Counted from the first letter of the stretch, positions 26,099 through 34,981 are shown. The stretch is 64,000 nucleotides of DNA from Streptomyces sp. NRRL F-4489 (GCF_001509485.1 NZ_LLZI01000231.1:1-64000), one strand, 5' to 3'. Notes: generated by a model not told the origin, from the sequence alone. Translations and numbers: made by a program.

Positions 26099-27255
26099 CC
26101 GTCCCCGACCTCACCGGCCGGCTGGCCGAGGCCGCCGAGGCCGCCCGGACGCACGCGGACCACACCGACCGGGCCGCGCGGTTCCCGGTGGCGGCGCTGG
26201 ACGCGCTGCGCCGCACCGGCCTGCTCGGCCTGCTCGTCCCCGCCGCGGACGGCGGACTCGGCGGCACCGTACGGGACGTGGTGACCGCCGCGGAGACGCT
26301 GGGCCGCGCCGATATGTCCGTCGGCATGATCTTCGCCATGCACTGCCAGCAGGCCGAGGCGCTGGTCCGGCACGCCGGCGAGCGGCTGCGCAAGGACCTG
26401 CTGCCCCGGCTCGCGGCCGGCGAGCTGTACCTCGCCTCGGTCACCACCGAGGCCGGCAAGGGCGGCCACCTGCTCACCGCCGAGGCCCAACTCGCCTACG
26501 AAGAGGGTGAGTTGCTGATCGAGCGCTTCGCTCCCATCGTCACCGGCGGGGCGCACGCGGACGGCTTCCTGATCACCATGCGCGGCCCCGGCCCGGACGC
26601 CACCGCCGGCGAGGTGTCCCTGGTCTACGCCCACCGCGACCAGCTCACCCTCACCCCCTCCGGCGACTGGCAGCCGATGGGCATGCGGGCCAGCCACAGC
26701 GTCGCCCTGCGCCTGTCCGGCCGCGTCCCCGGCCACCAGATCGTCGGCGAACCGGGCGGATTCCACCGGATCGCGTCCGAGGTCTTCGGGCCGCTCGCGC
26801 ACCTGGGCTGGTCCGCGGCCTGGCTCGGCACCGCGGCCGGCGCGCTCTCCCGCGTCCTGCGGCTGCTGCGCAGCCCGGCCGGCCGCGAACGCTTCGACCT
26901 CGGCTCGGAACTCCTGCTCAGCCGCCTCTCCCGGTCCCGGCAGCGGCTGGACACCGTGCACGCCCTGCTCCAGCAGACCCTGCGCACCGTGGAGTCCGGC
27001 GCCGACCTGTCCGTCCCGGCCCGCCAACTCCAGCTCAACGCGCTGAAGATCACCGCCGCCGAGGAGTGCCACGCCGCGGTGGACGACCTGATCACCGCGC
27101 TCGGCCTGCGCCACGGCTACCTCCAGGACTCGCCCACCGGCCTGGAACGCGCCCTGCGGGACCTGCGCTCGGCGGCCCTGAACTACAGCAACGACCGGCT
27201 GCACCTCGCCGACGGGCGGCTGGCGCTGCGCGACCAGGGGGTCAGCTTTGCCTGA
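26095..27255 (+). CDS. acyl-CoA dehydrogenase-like flavoprotein 1 (cluster 1)
   Basis: 386 residues, acyl-CoA dehydrogenase fold. LGLLVPAADGGLGGTVRDVV lies in the N-terminal helical domain, ASVTTEAGKGGHLL in the beta domain, and MGMRASHSVALRLSG follows. A long helical C-terminal domain ends SAALNYSNDRLHLADG. The position that holds the catalytic Glu of many acyl-CoA dehydrogenases (YEG) appears to be Tyr here, by eye alignment. It may oxidise a carrier-bound acyl chain as PltE-type enzymes do, or have another redox role. Coupled by ATGA to the carrier-protein gene, it overlaps the next gene by eight bases. Confidence 0.85.
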   Translation: MTVPDLTGRLAEAAEAARTHADHTDRAARFPVAALDALRRTGLLGLLVPAADGGLGGTVRDVVTAAETLGRADMSVGMIFAMHCQQAEALVRHAGERLRKDLLPRLAAGELYLASVTTEAGKGGHLLTAEAQLAYEEGELLIERFAPIVTGGAHADGFLITMRGPGPDATAGEVSLVYAHRDQLTLTPSGDWQPMGMRASHSVALRLSGRVPGHQIVGEPGGFHRIASEVFGPLAHLGWSAAWLGTAAGALSRVLRLLRSPAGRERFDLGSELLLSRLSRSRQRLDTVHALLQQTLRTVESGADLSVPARQLQLNALKITAAEECHAAVDDLITALGLRHGYLQDSPTGLERALRDLRSAALNYSNDRLHLADGRLALRDQGVSFA

Positions 27256-28456
27256 TACGCCGCAGCCGGCCGCCCGGGCGGCCGCTGTCCCGTCGTCGGC
27301 TGTTCCGTCGTCCGCTGTCGGATCGTCCGCCGCCGTGCCGCCTGACGCGCCCCCGTCCGGCGCGTACGCCGTGCTCGACGCGCTGCCGGCCACCGCGTCC
27401 GGTGCCGAGGTGTGGGCCGCGCTCGGCGGCGCCGGACTGCTGGCCCGCGCCTACCGCGACGGCGCGCCCGGCGCGGGCGCCGACCCGGACGGCCTCGCCG
27501 ACCTGCTCAGCGCCGTGGACGCCCGCTTCGGCCTGGCCGCCACCCTCTCCGTCAGCGTCCAACTGGCCACCGCCCTGCCGATCCTGGCCGCCGGCCGCCA
27601 CCCGGCCGCCCGCCGCGCCCTGGCGGAGGCCCTGGCCGGCCGGGCCACCGTCGCGCTCGCCGCCACCGACGACACCCCCGGCACCGACCTCACCGCGCTG
27701 CGTACCGAGGTCCGCACCGGCGACGGCGGACCGACCCTGACCGGCACCAAGAAGTGGATCGCCAACGCCACCACCGCCACCCACCACCTCGTCCTCGCCC
27801 GGCACCGGCCCGGCCGCCACTTCACCCACTTCACCTGGGTCCTGGTGCCCGCCGGCACGCCCGGCGCCACCGTCCGCCCCGCCGACACCGCGCTCTACGC
27901 CGCGGCCGGCACCGGCCACCTCACCCTCGACGCGGTCCGGCTCGGCGACGACCACCTGGTGGGCCGCACCGGCTTCGGACTGCCGCTGTTCGCCCGCCAT
28001 ATCGCCACCGAACGCCTGGCCGGCGCCCAGTGGGGCACCGCACTGTGCCGCCGCGTACTGGCCGCCACCCACCGCCACCTGGCGGACCGGCCGCACGGCG
28101 ACGGCACGGTCTGGGACCTGCCCGCCGTCCGGCAGCGGTTCGCCGAGTGCCTGGTCCGGGTGCAGGAGCTCAAGGCCCTGACCGACGGCTGCGCGGAGGC
28201 GGTGGCGCGCCGGTACGACGCGACGGCCGCCGCCACCCTCAAGGCCGCCGCCGGCGCCACCGTCAACCACGTCCTGGACACCTGCGGCCAGCTCTGGGGC
28301 GCCGAGGGCTTCCGCACCGGCGGCATCCAGGAACTCCGCGCCCAGGCCGCGCTGTTCGCCATCGGCGGCGGCGCCGCGGAGGTCGTCCTGGGCACCGTCG
28401 CGGACGCCGCCGAGTCCGTCCTGGACGCCCTGGCCAGGCCGGGCACCCTCCCGTGA
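27248..28456 (+). CDS. acyl-CoA dehydrogenase-like flavoprotein 2 (cluster 1)
   Basis: 402 residues from a TTG at 27248 that overlaps the end of dehydrogenase 1 and has AGGGGG upstream; a GTG at 27335 is the alternative. The first 35 residues are Ala/Ser/Pro/Val-rich and probably unstructured. GTKKWIANATTATHHLVLA is the flavin-domain motif and LWGAEGFRTGGIQELRAQ lies in the C-terminal helices. The C-terminal AIGGGAAEVVLG lacks the Glu of the YEG motif, as in several atypical family members. Two such proteins in tandem may form a heteromer, as in other natural-product pathways. The substrate is probably a carrier-bound acyl group. Confidence 0.8.
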   Translation: MPDTPQPAARAAAVPSSAVPSSAVGSSAAVPPDAPPSGAYAVLDALPATASGAEVWAALGGAGLLARAYRDGAPGAGADPDGLADLLSAVDARFGLAATLSVSVQLATALPILAAGRHPAARRALAEALAGRATVALAATDDTPGTDLTALRTEVRTGDGGPTLTGTKKWIANATTATHHLVLARHRPGRHFTHFTWVLVPAGTPGATVRPADTALYAAAGTGHLTLDAVRLGDDHLVGRTGFGLPLFARHIATERLAGAQWGTALCRRVLAATHRHLADRPHGDGTVWDLPAVRQRFAECLVRVQELKALTDGCAEAVARRYDATAAATLKAAAGATVNHVLDTCGQLWGAEGFRTGGIQELRAQAALFAIGGGAAEVVLGTVADAAESVLDALARPGTLP

Positions 28457-29091
28457 TCCGGCCGCTCCAGGTCGCCGACCGGGTGTGGGTGGCCACGACG
28501 ACCGGTACCGGCGGCCCGTCCGGGCCCGCCCCGGTGAGCCGGCACCGCGACGATCTGCGCCGGGCCGCCGCGCTGCCCGAGTGGCGGGCCCGGGAGTTCC
28601 TCGCCGGGCGCGGACTGCTGCGGGCACTCCTCGCCGCCGTCCGCCCGGACCTCGCCGGCGCCGAGATCGTCCCCGGCCCGCGCGGCAAGCCCGCCCTGCG
28701 CGGCCACCCCGACGTCGGCGTCAGCGTCTCGCACACCGAGGGCGGGGCGGCCGCCGGCGTCGCGGTCGGCCGCGCCCTCGGCGTCGACCTCCAGCACCCC
28801 GCCGACCGGCCGAACCCCGCGCTGGTCCGCCGGCTGCTGCCCGGCCACGCCCACCTGCTCGCCGCGCTGCCCCCGGAACGGGCGGCCGCCGAGGTCGCCT
28901 GGGTGTGGACCGCCCAGGAAGCCTGTGTCAAGGCCAGCGGCGCCGGACTGGCCGGCCGCCCCTGGACCATCGACGTCCCGCCCGGCGCCCGCACCGGCCA
29001 CTGGTCCGGCTACCGCTGGACCACCCTCCGCGACCACTCCACCACCCCGCTGAGCTGCGCTTATACCGACGATCCCGACGATCCCGACTGA
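28453..29091 (+). CDS. 4'-phosphopantetheinyl transferase (Sfp type, cluster 1)
   Basis: 212 residues. GVSVSHTEGGAAAGVAVG, LGVDLQHP (magnesium and CoA site) and VWTAQEACVKASGAGL (the WxxKEAxxKA-type motif) identify an Sfp-type transferase. It converts apo-carrier proteins to the holo form using CoA. The GTG start overlaps the previous stop (GTGA), so it is part of the operon. A dedicated transferase supports the view that both carrier domains in the cluster are used. The sequence keeps all motif positions, with Gln replacing the usual Lys in KEA. Confidence 0.9.
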   Translation: MIRPLQVADRVWVATTTGTGGPSGPAPVSRHRDDLRRAAALPEWRAREFLAGRGLLRALLAAVRPDLAGAEIVPGPRGKPALRGHPDVGVSVSHTEGGAAAGVAVGRALGVDLQHPADRPNPALVRRLLPGHAHLLAALPPERAAAEVAWVWTAQEACVKASGAGLAGRPWTIDVPPGARTGHWSGYRWTTLRDHSTTPLSCAYTDDPDDPD

Positions 29092-29207
29092 ACGCCGACC
29101 GGTGACGCCGACCGCGACCGCACGCCGCCGCACACGGCGCACAGCTCACGCCCGCGGGCCACCCCCGCCCGCCCCCGTACCACCTCACGGAAAGCCGGAC
29201 CGCCCGC

Positions 29208-30773
29208 ATGACCACGCCCGCCGCCGCACCCCGCACCCTCCACGACTGGTTCGCCGCCTCCGCCGCCCGGCACGGCGACCGCCCCGCCCTGGAGGTCGCC
29301 GGCACCGCCCTGAGCTACGCCGCGCTCGCCGGCCGCGCCGACGCGCTCGCCGCCCATCTGCTGCACCGCCTCGGCACCGGCACACCCCCGCGCCGGATCG
29401 GCCTGCTGGCCGCCCGCAGTGCCGTCGCCTACGCCGGATACCTCGCCGTCCAGCGCCTGGGCGCCGCCGTCGTCCCGCTCGGCCCCGGCTTCCCGCCCGG
29501 CCGCAACGCCGCCGTCGCCCGCGCCGCCGGCCTGGACGCGGTCCTCGCCGACGCCACCGCCGCCCCGGGCCCCCTCGGTGTCCCCGTCGTGGCGCTCACC
29601 GACGACGACCTCGCCGCGCTGCCCGCCGCCGCCCCGGACGCCGACCCCGCCGGCCCCGACGACCTCGCCTACCTCCTCTTCACCTCCGGCTCCACCGGCG
29701 TCCCCAAGGGCGTCCCCATCCGCCACCGCAACATCGGCGCCTACCTCGGCCACGTCGTCCCGCGCACCGCCGCGGGTCCCGGCGACCGCTTCTCGCAGAC
29801 CTTCGACCTCACCTTCGACCCCTCGGTGCACGACATGTTCACCGCCTGGGGGAGCGGCGCCACCCTCGTCGTCCCCACCCGTGGCGAACTCCTCGCCCCC
29901 GTCCGCTTCGCCACCCGCCGCGCGCTGACCCACTGGAACTCCGTCCCGTCCCTGATCTCCCTCGCCCAGCGGCTGCGCGCCCTCAAGCCCGGCAGCATGC
30001 CCACCCTGCGCCACAGCATGTTCTGCGGCGAACCGCTCACCCTCCAGCAGGCCGCCGCCTGGCACCGCGCCGCCCCGGACAGCACCCTGGAGAACGCCTA
30101 CGGCCCGACCGAGCTGACCGTCACCTGCACCGCCTACCGCCTGCCCGCCGACCCCGCCGCCTGGCCCGCGCCCGCCAACGGCACCGTCCCCATCGGCCCC
30201 CTCCACCCGGGCCTCCAGCTCCGCCTGCACGGCGGCGAACTGTGCGTGCGCGGCGACCAGCGCTTCCCCGGCTACCTCGACCCGGCCGACAACACCGGCC
30301 GCTTCCTCGCCCCCGACGGCACCGACCCCGACCCGGCCGCCCCGCTCACCGACGCCCAGTGGTACCGCACCGGCGACCGGGTCGCCCCCCTGCCCGGCGC
30401 CCCCGGCGACCAGCCCCCACTCGTCCACCTCGGCCGCGACGACCAGCAGATCCAGGTGCACGGCTACCGCGTGGAACTCGGCGAGGTCGAGGCCGCGCTG
30501 CGCGCCCTGCCCGGCGTCCTCGACGCCGCCGTGCTGCCCGTCCCCACCCCCGGAGGCACCGAGCTGACCGCCGCCTACACCGGCGACGGCCCGGCCCCCG
30601 CCCCCGACGCGCTGCGCACCGCCCTGCGCGACCGCCTCCCCGCCTACATGGTCCCGGCCACCCTCACCGCCCTGGATTCCCTGCCGCTCAACCGCAACGG
30701 CAAGCTCGACCGGGCCGCGCTCGCCGCCGCCCTCTCCGTCACCGGTTTGGCGCAGCCGCCCGCCGCTACGTAA
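29208..30773 (+). CDS. second DltA-like stand-alone adenylation enzyme (cluster 1)
   Basis: 521 residues. YLLFTSGSTGVPKGVP, TFDLTFDPSVHDMF, HWNSVPSLISL, MFCGEPL, NAYGPTELTVTC, RTGDRVAPL and LNRNGKLDRAAL are adenylation motifs A3 to A10. No carrier domain is present. Pocket residues read by eye begin D-P-H-N-M-C-A-V-T, with no substrate I can name. The FCGE segment is again DltA-like, like the other adenylation enzyme. It would load a carrier protein in trans, giving the pathway two independently activated amino acids or acids. It is 116 bases from the PPTase gene and probably closes the rightward operon. Confidence 0.88.
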   Translation: MTTPAAAPRTLHDWFAASAARHGDRPALEVAGTALSYAALAGRADALAAHLLHRLGTGTPPRRIGLLAARSAVAYAGYLAVQRLGAAVVPLGPGFPPGRNAAVARAAGLDAVLADATAAPGPLGVPVVALTDDDLAALPAAAPDADPAGPDDLAYLLFTSGSTGVPKGVPIRHRNIGAYLGHVVPRTAAGPGDRFSQTFDLTFDPSVHDMFTAWGSGATLVVPTRGELLAPVRFATRRALTHWNSVPSLISLAQRLRALKPGSMPTLRHSMFCGEPLTLQQAAAWHRAAPDSTLENAYGPTELTVTCTAYRLPADPAAWPAPANGTVPIGPLHPGLQLRLHGGELCVRGDQRFPGYLDPADNTGRFLAPDGTDPDPAAPLTDAQWYRTGDRVAPLPGAPGDQPPLVHLGRDDQQIQVHGYRVELGEVEAALRALPGVLDAAVLPVPTPGGTELTAAYTGDGPAPAPDALRTALRDRLPAYMVPATLTALDSLPLNRNGKLDRAALAAALSVTGLAQPPAAT

Positions 30774-30861
30774 AGTTCCGCCGAAGCTCGAACAGGCCGT
30801 GAACAGCTCACGCGGCCGGCCTGGAGAGACCGAACGATCCAGGAAAGCGGCAGCGGCGACG

Positions 30862-32322
30862 ATGACGGTGACCGAAGACAGCCGGGCCGGTGGCGCCGGA
30901 ATCGACGCGGAGCGGATGGCGGTCTGCCTGAGCGTCCTGGAAGAACTGGACGCGCTGCCGCTGGACCACCCCGACGCGGTCGCCATACGGCGGGCCACCG
31001 CCGGGGTCTTCCGGGAGGTCAAGCGGCGCCGCCGGCAGGAGCGCCGGGCCGCCAAGACCGCCCACGACAAGGCCGTCACCGAGGCCACCGCCACCGGCGC
31101 CGCCGACCGGATCGACGACGAGACCATGGGCCGCGCCCTGGCCAGCTCGGTCACCACCGACATCGCCGGCTTCCTGGAACGCCCTCGGAGCTGCTACGTC
31201 TGCAAGGACCGCTACGTCGAGGTCGACGCGTTCTACCACCAGCTGTGCCCCTCCTGCGCGGCCGAGAACCGCGCCCGCCGGGACGCCCGCACCGATCTGA
31301 CCGGCCGCCGCGCGCTGCTCACCGGCGGCCGCGCCAAGATCGGCATGTACATCGCGCTGCGGCTGCTGCGGGACGGCGCCCACACCACCATCACCACCCG
31401 CTTCCCGCACGACGCCATCCGGCGCTTCACGGCGATGCCGGACAGCGCGGAGTGGCTGCACCGGCTGAAGATCGTCGGCATCGATCTGCGCGACCCGTCG
31501 CAGGTGCTCGCGCTCGCCGACACGGTCCGTGCCGAGGGCCCGCTGGACATCCTGATCAACAACGCCGCGCAGACCGTGCGCCGCTCGCCCGAGGCGTACC
31601 GCAAGCTGGTGGAGGCCGAGTCCGCGCCGCTGCCCGCCGGCGAACTGCCCGCCTCCGTGATCCTCGGCCACTTCGGCAGCGGCGCCCCCGCGCTCCCCGC
31701 CGCGCCGTCCGGTGACCTGCCCGGCCTGACCGCCCAGGACCTCACCGCCCTCGCGCTGACCAGCGGCTCCGCCTCGCCGGCCCGGATCGAGGCGGGCACC
31801 GCGATCGACGCCGGCGGCCTGGTGCCCGATCTGCACGCCACCAACAGCTGGATCCACAAGGTGGACGAGGTCGACCCGGTGGAGCTGCTGGAGGTCCAGC
31901 TCTGCAATATGACCGCGCCGTTCCTGCTGGTCAGCAAGTTGCGCCCGGCGCTCGCGGCGTCCCCGGCCCGCCGCAAGTACGTGGTGAACGTCTCCGCGAT
32001 GGAGGGCCAGTTCAGCCGCGGCTACAAGGGACCCGGCCACCCGCACACCAACATGGCCAAGGCCGCGCTCAACATGCTCACCCGCACCAGCGCCCGGGAG
32101 ATGCTGGAGACCGACGGCATCCTGATGACCGCCGTCGACACCGGCTGGATCACCGACGAGCGGCCGCACCCGGCCAAGATGCGCCTCGCCGACGAGGGCT
32201 TCCACGCCCCGCTCGACCTGGTCGACGGCGCCGCCCGGGTCTACGACCCGATCGTCCGCGGCGAACAGGGCGAGGACCTGCACGGCTGCTTCCTCAAGGA
32301 CTACGCCCCCTCGCCCTGGTGA
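30862..32322 (+). CDS. SDR-fold oxidoreductase with N-terminal zinc ribbon
   Basis: 486 residues. The first 135 residues are charged and helical and end in a zinc-ribbon-like CYVC-x14-CPSC. An SDR domain follows with LTGGRAKIGMYIALRLLRDG, LDILINNAAQ and NVSAMEGQFSRG. The usual TGxxxGxG has Lys in place of the middle Gly. The position of the catalytic Tyr in YxxxK appears to be Thr in HTNMAK. Similar divergent SDRs occur widely in actinobacteria and eukaryotes, so this is probably a conserved family rather than a decayed gene. It may be non-catalytic or act differently. It lies 88 bases after the adenylation gene; membership of cluster 1 is doubtful. Confidence 0.8.
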   Translation: MTVTEDSRAGGAGIDAERMAVCLSVLEELDALPLDHPDAVAIRRATAGVFREVKRRRRQERRAAKTAHDKAVTEATATGAADRIDDETMGRALASSVTTDIAGFLERPRSCYVCKDRYVEVDAFYHQLCPSCAAENRARRDARTDLTGRRALLTGGRAKIGMYIALRLLRDGAHTTITTRFPHDAIRRFTAMPDSAEWLHRLKIVGIDLRDPSQVLALADTVRAEGPLDILINNAAQTVRRSPEAYRKLVEAESAPLPAGELPASVILGHFGSGAPALPAAPSGDLPGLTAQDLTALALTSGSASPARIEAGTAIDAGGLVPDLHATNSWIHKVDEVDPVELLEVQLCNMTAPFLLVSKLRPALAASPARRKYVVNVSAMEGQFSRGYKGPGHPHTNMAKAALNMLTRTSAREMLETDGILMTAVDTGWITDERPHPAKMRLADEGFHAPLDLVDGAARVYDPIVRGEQGEDLHGCFLKDYAPSPW

Positions 32323-32415
32323 GCCGAGGACACCGGCGGCGGGCCGCGGGCATCGGGCGCGCAAGCCGGTGCCCGGTCCCTCCCGCCGGTGATCATCGCC
32401 GCGTACCCTGGTGAC

Positions 32416-32790
32416 GTGACCACGACCGCCTCCGGCTCCGGGCCGGCCGCCGACTCCGCCGACGTCCGCCGGATCGCCCTCGAGCTCCCGCAGACCGTGG
32501 AGAAGGAAGCCTGGGGCATGCCCACCTTCCGGGTGGCCGGGAAGATGTTCCTCACCGTGCCGGACGACGAGACCTCGGTCGCGGTGCGCTGCCCCATCCA
32601 CGAGCGCGCGGAGCTGATCGCGGCCGAGCCGGAGAAGTTCTGGGTCCCGCCCCACGAGGCCGGTTCGCACTGGGTACGGGTCCGCCTGGCCGCCCTCGAC
32701 GACGTCAACGAACTCCGCGACATCCTGGTCGACTCCTGGAAGCAGGCGGCCCCCGCCGATCTGGTCGCGGCCTACCTCACGACGGGCTGA
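32416..32790 (+). CDS. MmcQ/YjbR-family protein
   Basis: 124 residues. [36 protein letters not shown] and [12 protein letters not shown] are characteristic of the MmcQ/YjbR (DUF419) family, whose CyaY-like fold has been proposed to bind DNA; the function is not established. I choose GTG at 32416: TACCCT lies six bases before it, a good -10 box for a leaderless transcript, and no ribosome site is visible. A GTG 27 bases earlier would be inside that promoter. The gene converges on the alcohol dehydrogenase gene and their ends overlap by 14 bases. Confidence 0.82.
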   Translation: MTTTASGSGPAADSADVRRIALELPQTVEKEAWGMPTFRVAGKMFLTVPDDETSVAVRCPIHERAELIAAEPEKFWVPPHEAGSHWVRVRLAALDDVNELRDILVDSWKQAAPADLVAAYLTTG

Positions 32791-33835
32791 ACTCCCGCGC
32801 GAAGTCCGCGTCGGGCAGCAGCACGGCGGCCCCCCGCACCCGGTCGCCCGCCAGGTCGGCGAGCGCCTGCGGCGCCCGGCTGAGCGGATAGGGGCTGACC
32901 GTGACCCGGATCCCGATCCGCGCGGCGATCCGCAGGAACTCCCGCCCGTCCTCCCGGGTGTTGGCCGTCACACTGCGCAGATTCCGTTCCTGGAAGAGGT
33001 GTTCGCGGTAGACCAGCGGCGGGATGCCGGTCAGATGGATCCCGGCCACGGCCAGCGTCCCGGACCGGTCCAGTGCGGCCAGCGCCACCGGCACCAGATC
33101 GCCGGACGGCGCGAAGAGGATCGCCGAGTCCAGCGGCTCCGGCGGCCGGTCGCCGACGTCCCGGGCGCTCACCGCGCCCAGTTCCAGAGCCAGTTCGCGG
33201 GCGCGCGCCGAGCGGGTCAGGACGTGCACCCGCGCGCCCTCGGCCACCGCGACCTGCGCCGCCAGATGCGCCGAGCCGCCGAAGCCGTAGAGGCCCAGCC
33301 GGCCGCACGGCGGCAGCGCGCTCCGGCGCAGCGCCCGGTAGCCGATGATCCCGGCGCACAGCAGCGGAGCCAGCGCGGCGGCGCGCTCGGACTCCGGGAG
33401 CGGATAGGCGTAGTCGGCCGGGAGCAGCGCCAGATCCGCGAAGCCGCCGTCGGCGTCCCAGCCGGTGTACCGCGAGGCGGGACAGAGGTTCTCCGCGCCG
33501 GCCCGGCAGTACCGGCACGCGCCGCAGGTGGCGCGCAGCCACGCCCCGCCCACCCGGTCGCCGGCCGCGAACCGCGTCACCTCCGGCCCCACGGCCGCCA
33601 CCCGCGCGACGATCTCGTGTCCCGGGACGGTTCCCGGCCGGTGCGGCGGAAGATCACCCTCAGCGAGATGCAGATCCGTACGACACACACCGCAAGCCTC
33701 CACCCTCACCAGCAACTCGCCGGGCCCCGGCTCCGGAACGGGCCGGCGCACCGCCGCCAGCGGGCCGGCGGCCATCGGCCCCGGCCGTTCGACGGCCCAC
33801 CCGGACAGCGTCTCCGGATGCGCGGCGGACGCCAT
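32777..33835 (-). CDS. zinc-dependent alcohol dehydrogenase
   Basis: 352 residues. The catalytic zinc site is [17 protein letters not shown] and [12 protein letters not shown]. Structural zinc cysteines lie in [18 protein letters not shown]. The coenzyme-binding segment is [19 protein letters not shown]. It resembles the medium-chain dehydrogenases that oxidise primary alcohols with NAD(P). The ATG at 33835 is chosen because the conserved region starts soon after. It is divergent from glsB, and their shared upstream region holds the TCTACA palindrome. I see no other enzyme next to it that would name the alcohol. Confidence 0.9.
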   Translation of the reverse strand: MASAAHPETLSGWAVERPGPMAAGPLAAVRRPVPEPGPGELLVRVEACGVCRTDLHLAEGDLPPHRPGTVPGHEIVARVAAVGPEVTRFAAGDRVGGAWLRATCGACRYCRAGAENLCPASRYTGWDADGGFADLALLPADYAYPLPESERAAALAPLLCAGIIGYRALRRSALPPCGRLGLYGFGGSAHLAAQVAVAEGARVHVLTRSARARELALELGAVSARDVGDRPPEPLDSAILFAPSGDLVPVALAALDRSGTLAVAGIHLTGIPPLVYREHLFQERNLRSVTANTREDGREFLRIAARIGIRVTVSPYPLSRAPQALADLAGDRVRGAAVLLPDADFAREFSPS

Positions 33836-33918
33836 ACCCCCAGCGTCCCGCCCGCCCGCCACCCCGGCAAACGCGGTGCCGGCCTGGCCTGATCGCGCCC
33901 GGTCCGCACCGGCCAACT

Positions 33919-33934
33919 TCTACAGTGATGTAGA
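33919..33934. promoter_or_regulatory. palindrome TCTACA-N4-TGTAGA upstream of glsB
   Basis: A perfect inverted repeat of six bases per arm, TCTACA (33919-33924) and TGTAGA (33929-33934), separated by GTGA. It ends 49 bases before the glsB GTG. Its right arm, TGTAGATT, could serve as an extended -10 box. The same arms and spacing occur at 56811-56826 before a DUF347-like gene. Confidence 0.6.
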
Positions 33935-33983
33935 TTCCCGGTCGTACCGCGACGACGACGCGACGACGAGGAGAGGATGTCCC

Positions 33984-34250
33984 GTGGGCATCATCAGCTG
34001 GATCGTGCTCGGGCTCCTGGCCGGGGCGATAGCCAAGTTCCTGCTTCCCGGGCGGGACCCGGGCGGACTGGTGGGCACCACGCTCATCGGTATCGCCGGG
34101 TCGTTCATCGGCGGCTGGCTCTCGGCGAAGTTCCTGCACCGGCCGATCGCCCACAACTTCTTCGATGTCGCCACCTGGATCGCGGCCATCGCCGGCGCCC
34201 TGGTCCTGCTCATCCTCTACCGGCTGCTGTTCGGCAACTCCCGGGACTGA
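33984..34250 (+). CDS. GlsB/YeaQ/YmgE family membrane protein
   Basis: 88 residues with three hydrophobic segments: ISWIVLGLLAGAIAKFLL, GTTLIGIAGSFIGGWLSAKFL and TWIAAIAGALVLLILYRLL. Spacing and Gly pattern match the transglycosylase-associated/GlsB stress family of small membrane proteins. Members are induced by envelope or general stress, but the molecular role is unknown. The GTG start follows GAGGAGAGGA. A palindrome about 50 bases upstream may be its operator. Confidence 0.87.
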   Translation: MGIISWIVLGLLAGAIAKFLLPGRDPGGLVGTTLIGIAGSFIGGWLSAKFLHRPIAHNFFDVATWIAAIAGALVLLILYRLLFGNSRD

Positions 34251-34353
34251 CCGGGCGGCCCGGCCGGGGCCGCTTCCGGGGATTCTTCGCCGGGGCCGGA
34301 ACTGCCGGGCCGGCCCGTCCGTTTCCAGGGAAGACCGACATATGGGGAATCAG

Positions 34354-34929
34354 ATGACCGTGAATTTGAGCAAGGGCCAGCGGGTCAGCCTGAGCAAGGC
34401 GGACGGCGGCGCGCTGACCGTCGTCCGGATGGGGCTGGGCTGGCGGGCCGCGCGCCGCAAGGGCTTCCTGGCCCGGCTCACCGCCCGCGAGATCGACCTC
34501 GACGCCTCGGCGGTGCTGTGCGCCGCCGGCCGGCCCGTGGAGGTGGTCTTCTTCCAGCACCTGGTCAGCGACGACGGCTCGGTGCGGCACACCGGCGACA
34601 ATCTCGTCGGCGGCCAGGGAGGCGACGACGAGTCAATTCTGGTCGACCTCCAGCGCGTTCCGGAGAAGATCGACCAGATCGTCTTCACCGTCAATTCCTT
34701 CACCGGCCAGACCTTCCAGGAGGTGGAGGACGCCTTCTGCCGCCTGGTCGACGAGACCACCGGCCAGGAGCTGGCGCGCTACACCCTCTCCGGCGGCGGC
34801 CCGCACACCGCCCAGATCATGGCCAAGGTCTTCCGGGGCGACGGCGGCTGGCAGATGGCCGCCCTCGGCGAGCCCGCCCAGGGGCGCACGTTCCAGGACT
34901 TGATGCCGGCGATCGCGGCGCATCTGTGA
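34354..34929 (+). CDS. TerD-family stress protein
   Basis: 191 residues from the ATG at 34354 (GGGGAA five bases before); an ATG 12 bases earlier is possible. The family opening MTVNLSKGQRVSLSKA is followed by LDASAVLCAAGRPVEVVFF and DNLVGGQGGDDESILVDL, the calcium-binding loop of TerD proteins. NSFTGQTFQEVEDAFCRLVD and ELARYTLSGGG are typical later blocks. TerD proteins bind calcium and are tied to tellurite and general stress tolerance and to development in streptomycetes. It stands alone here, without the other ter genes. Confidence 0.9.
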   Translation: MTVNLSKGQRVSLSKADGGALTVVRMGLGWRAARRKGFLARLTAREIDLDASAVLCAAGRPVEVVFFQHLVSDDGSVRHTGDNLVGGQGGDDESILVDLQRVPEKIDQIVFTVNSFTGQTFQEVEDAFCRLVDETTGQELARYTLSGGGPHTAQIMAKVFRGDGGWQMAALGEPAQGRTFQDLMPAIAAHL

Positions 34930-34981
34930 CGCGGGACCGGGGCGGGTCCGTGACGCGGAGGCGCCCCGGCCGCCCCGGTTA

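Noticed and set aside
11246..30773. Calling cluster 1 a butirosin-like aminoglycoside cluster
   Set aside because: BtrH-like, carrier and ATP-grasp parts are shared, but no sugar or cyclitol biosynthesis genes are present.
11246..30773. bldA (TTA codon) control of cluster 1
   Set aside because: The few TTA triplets I noticed in the rightward genes are out of frame; this was not an exhaustive scan.
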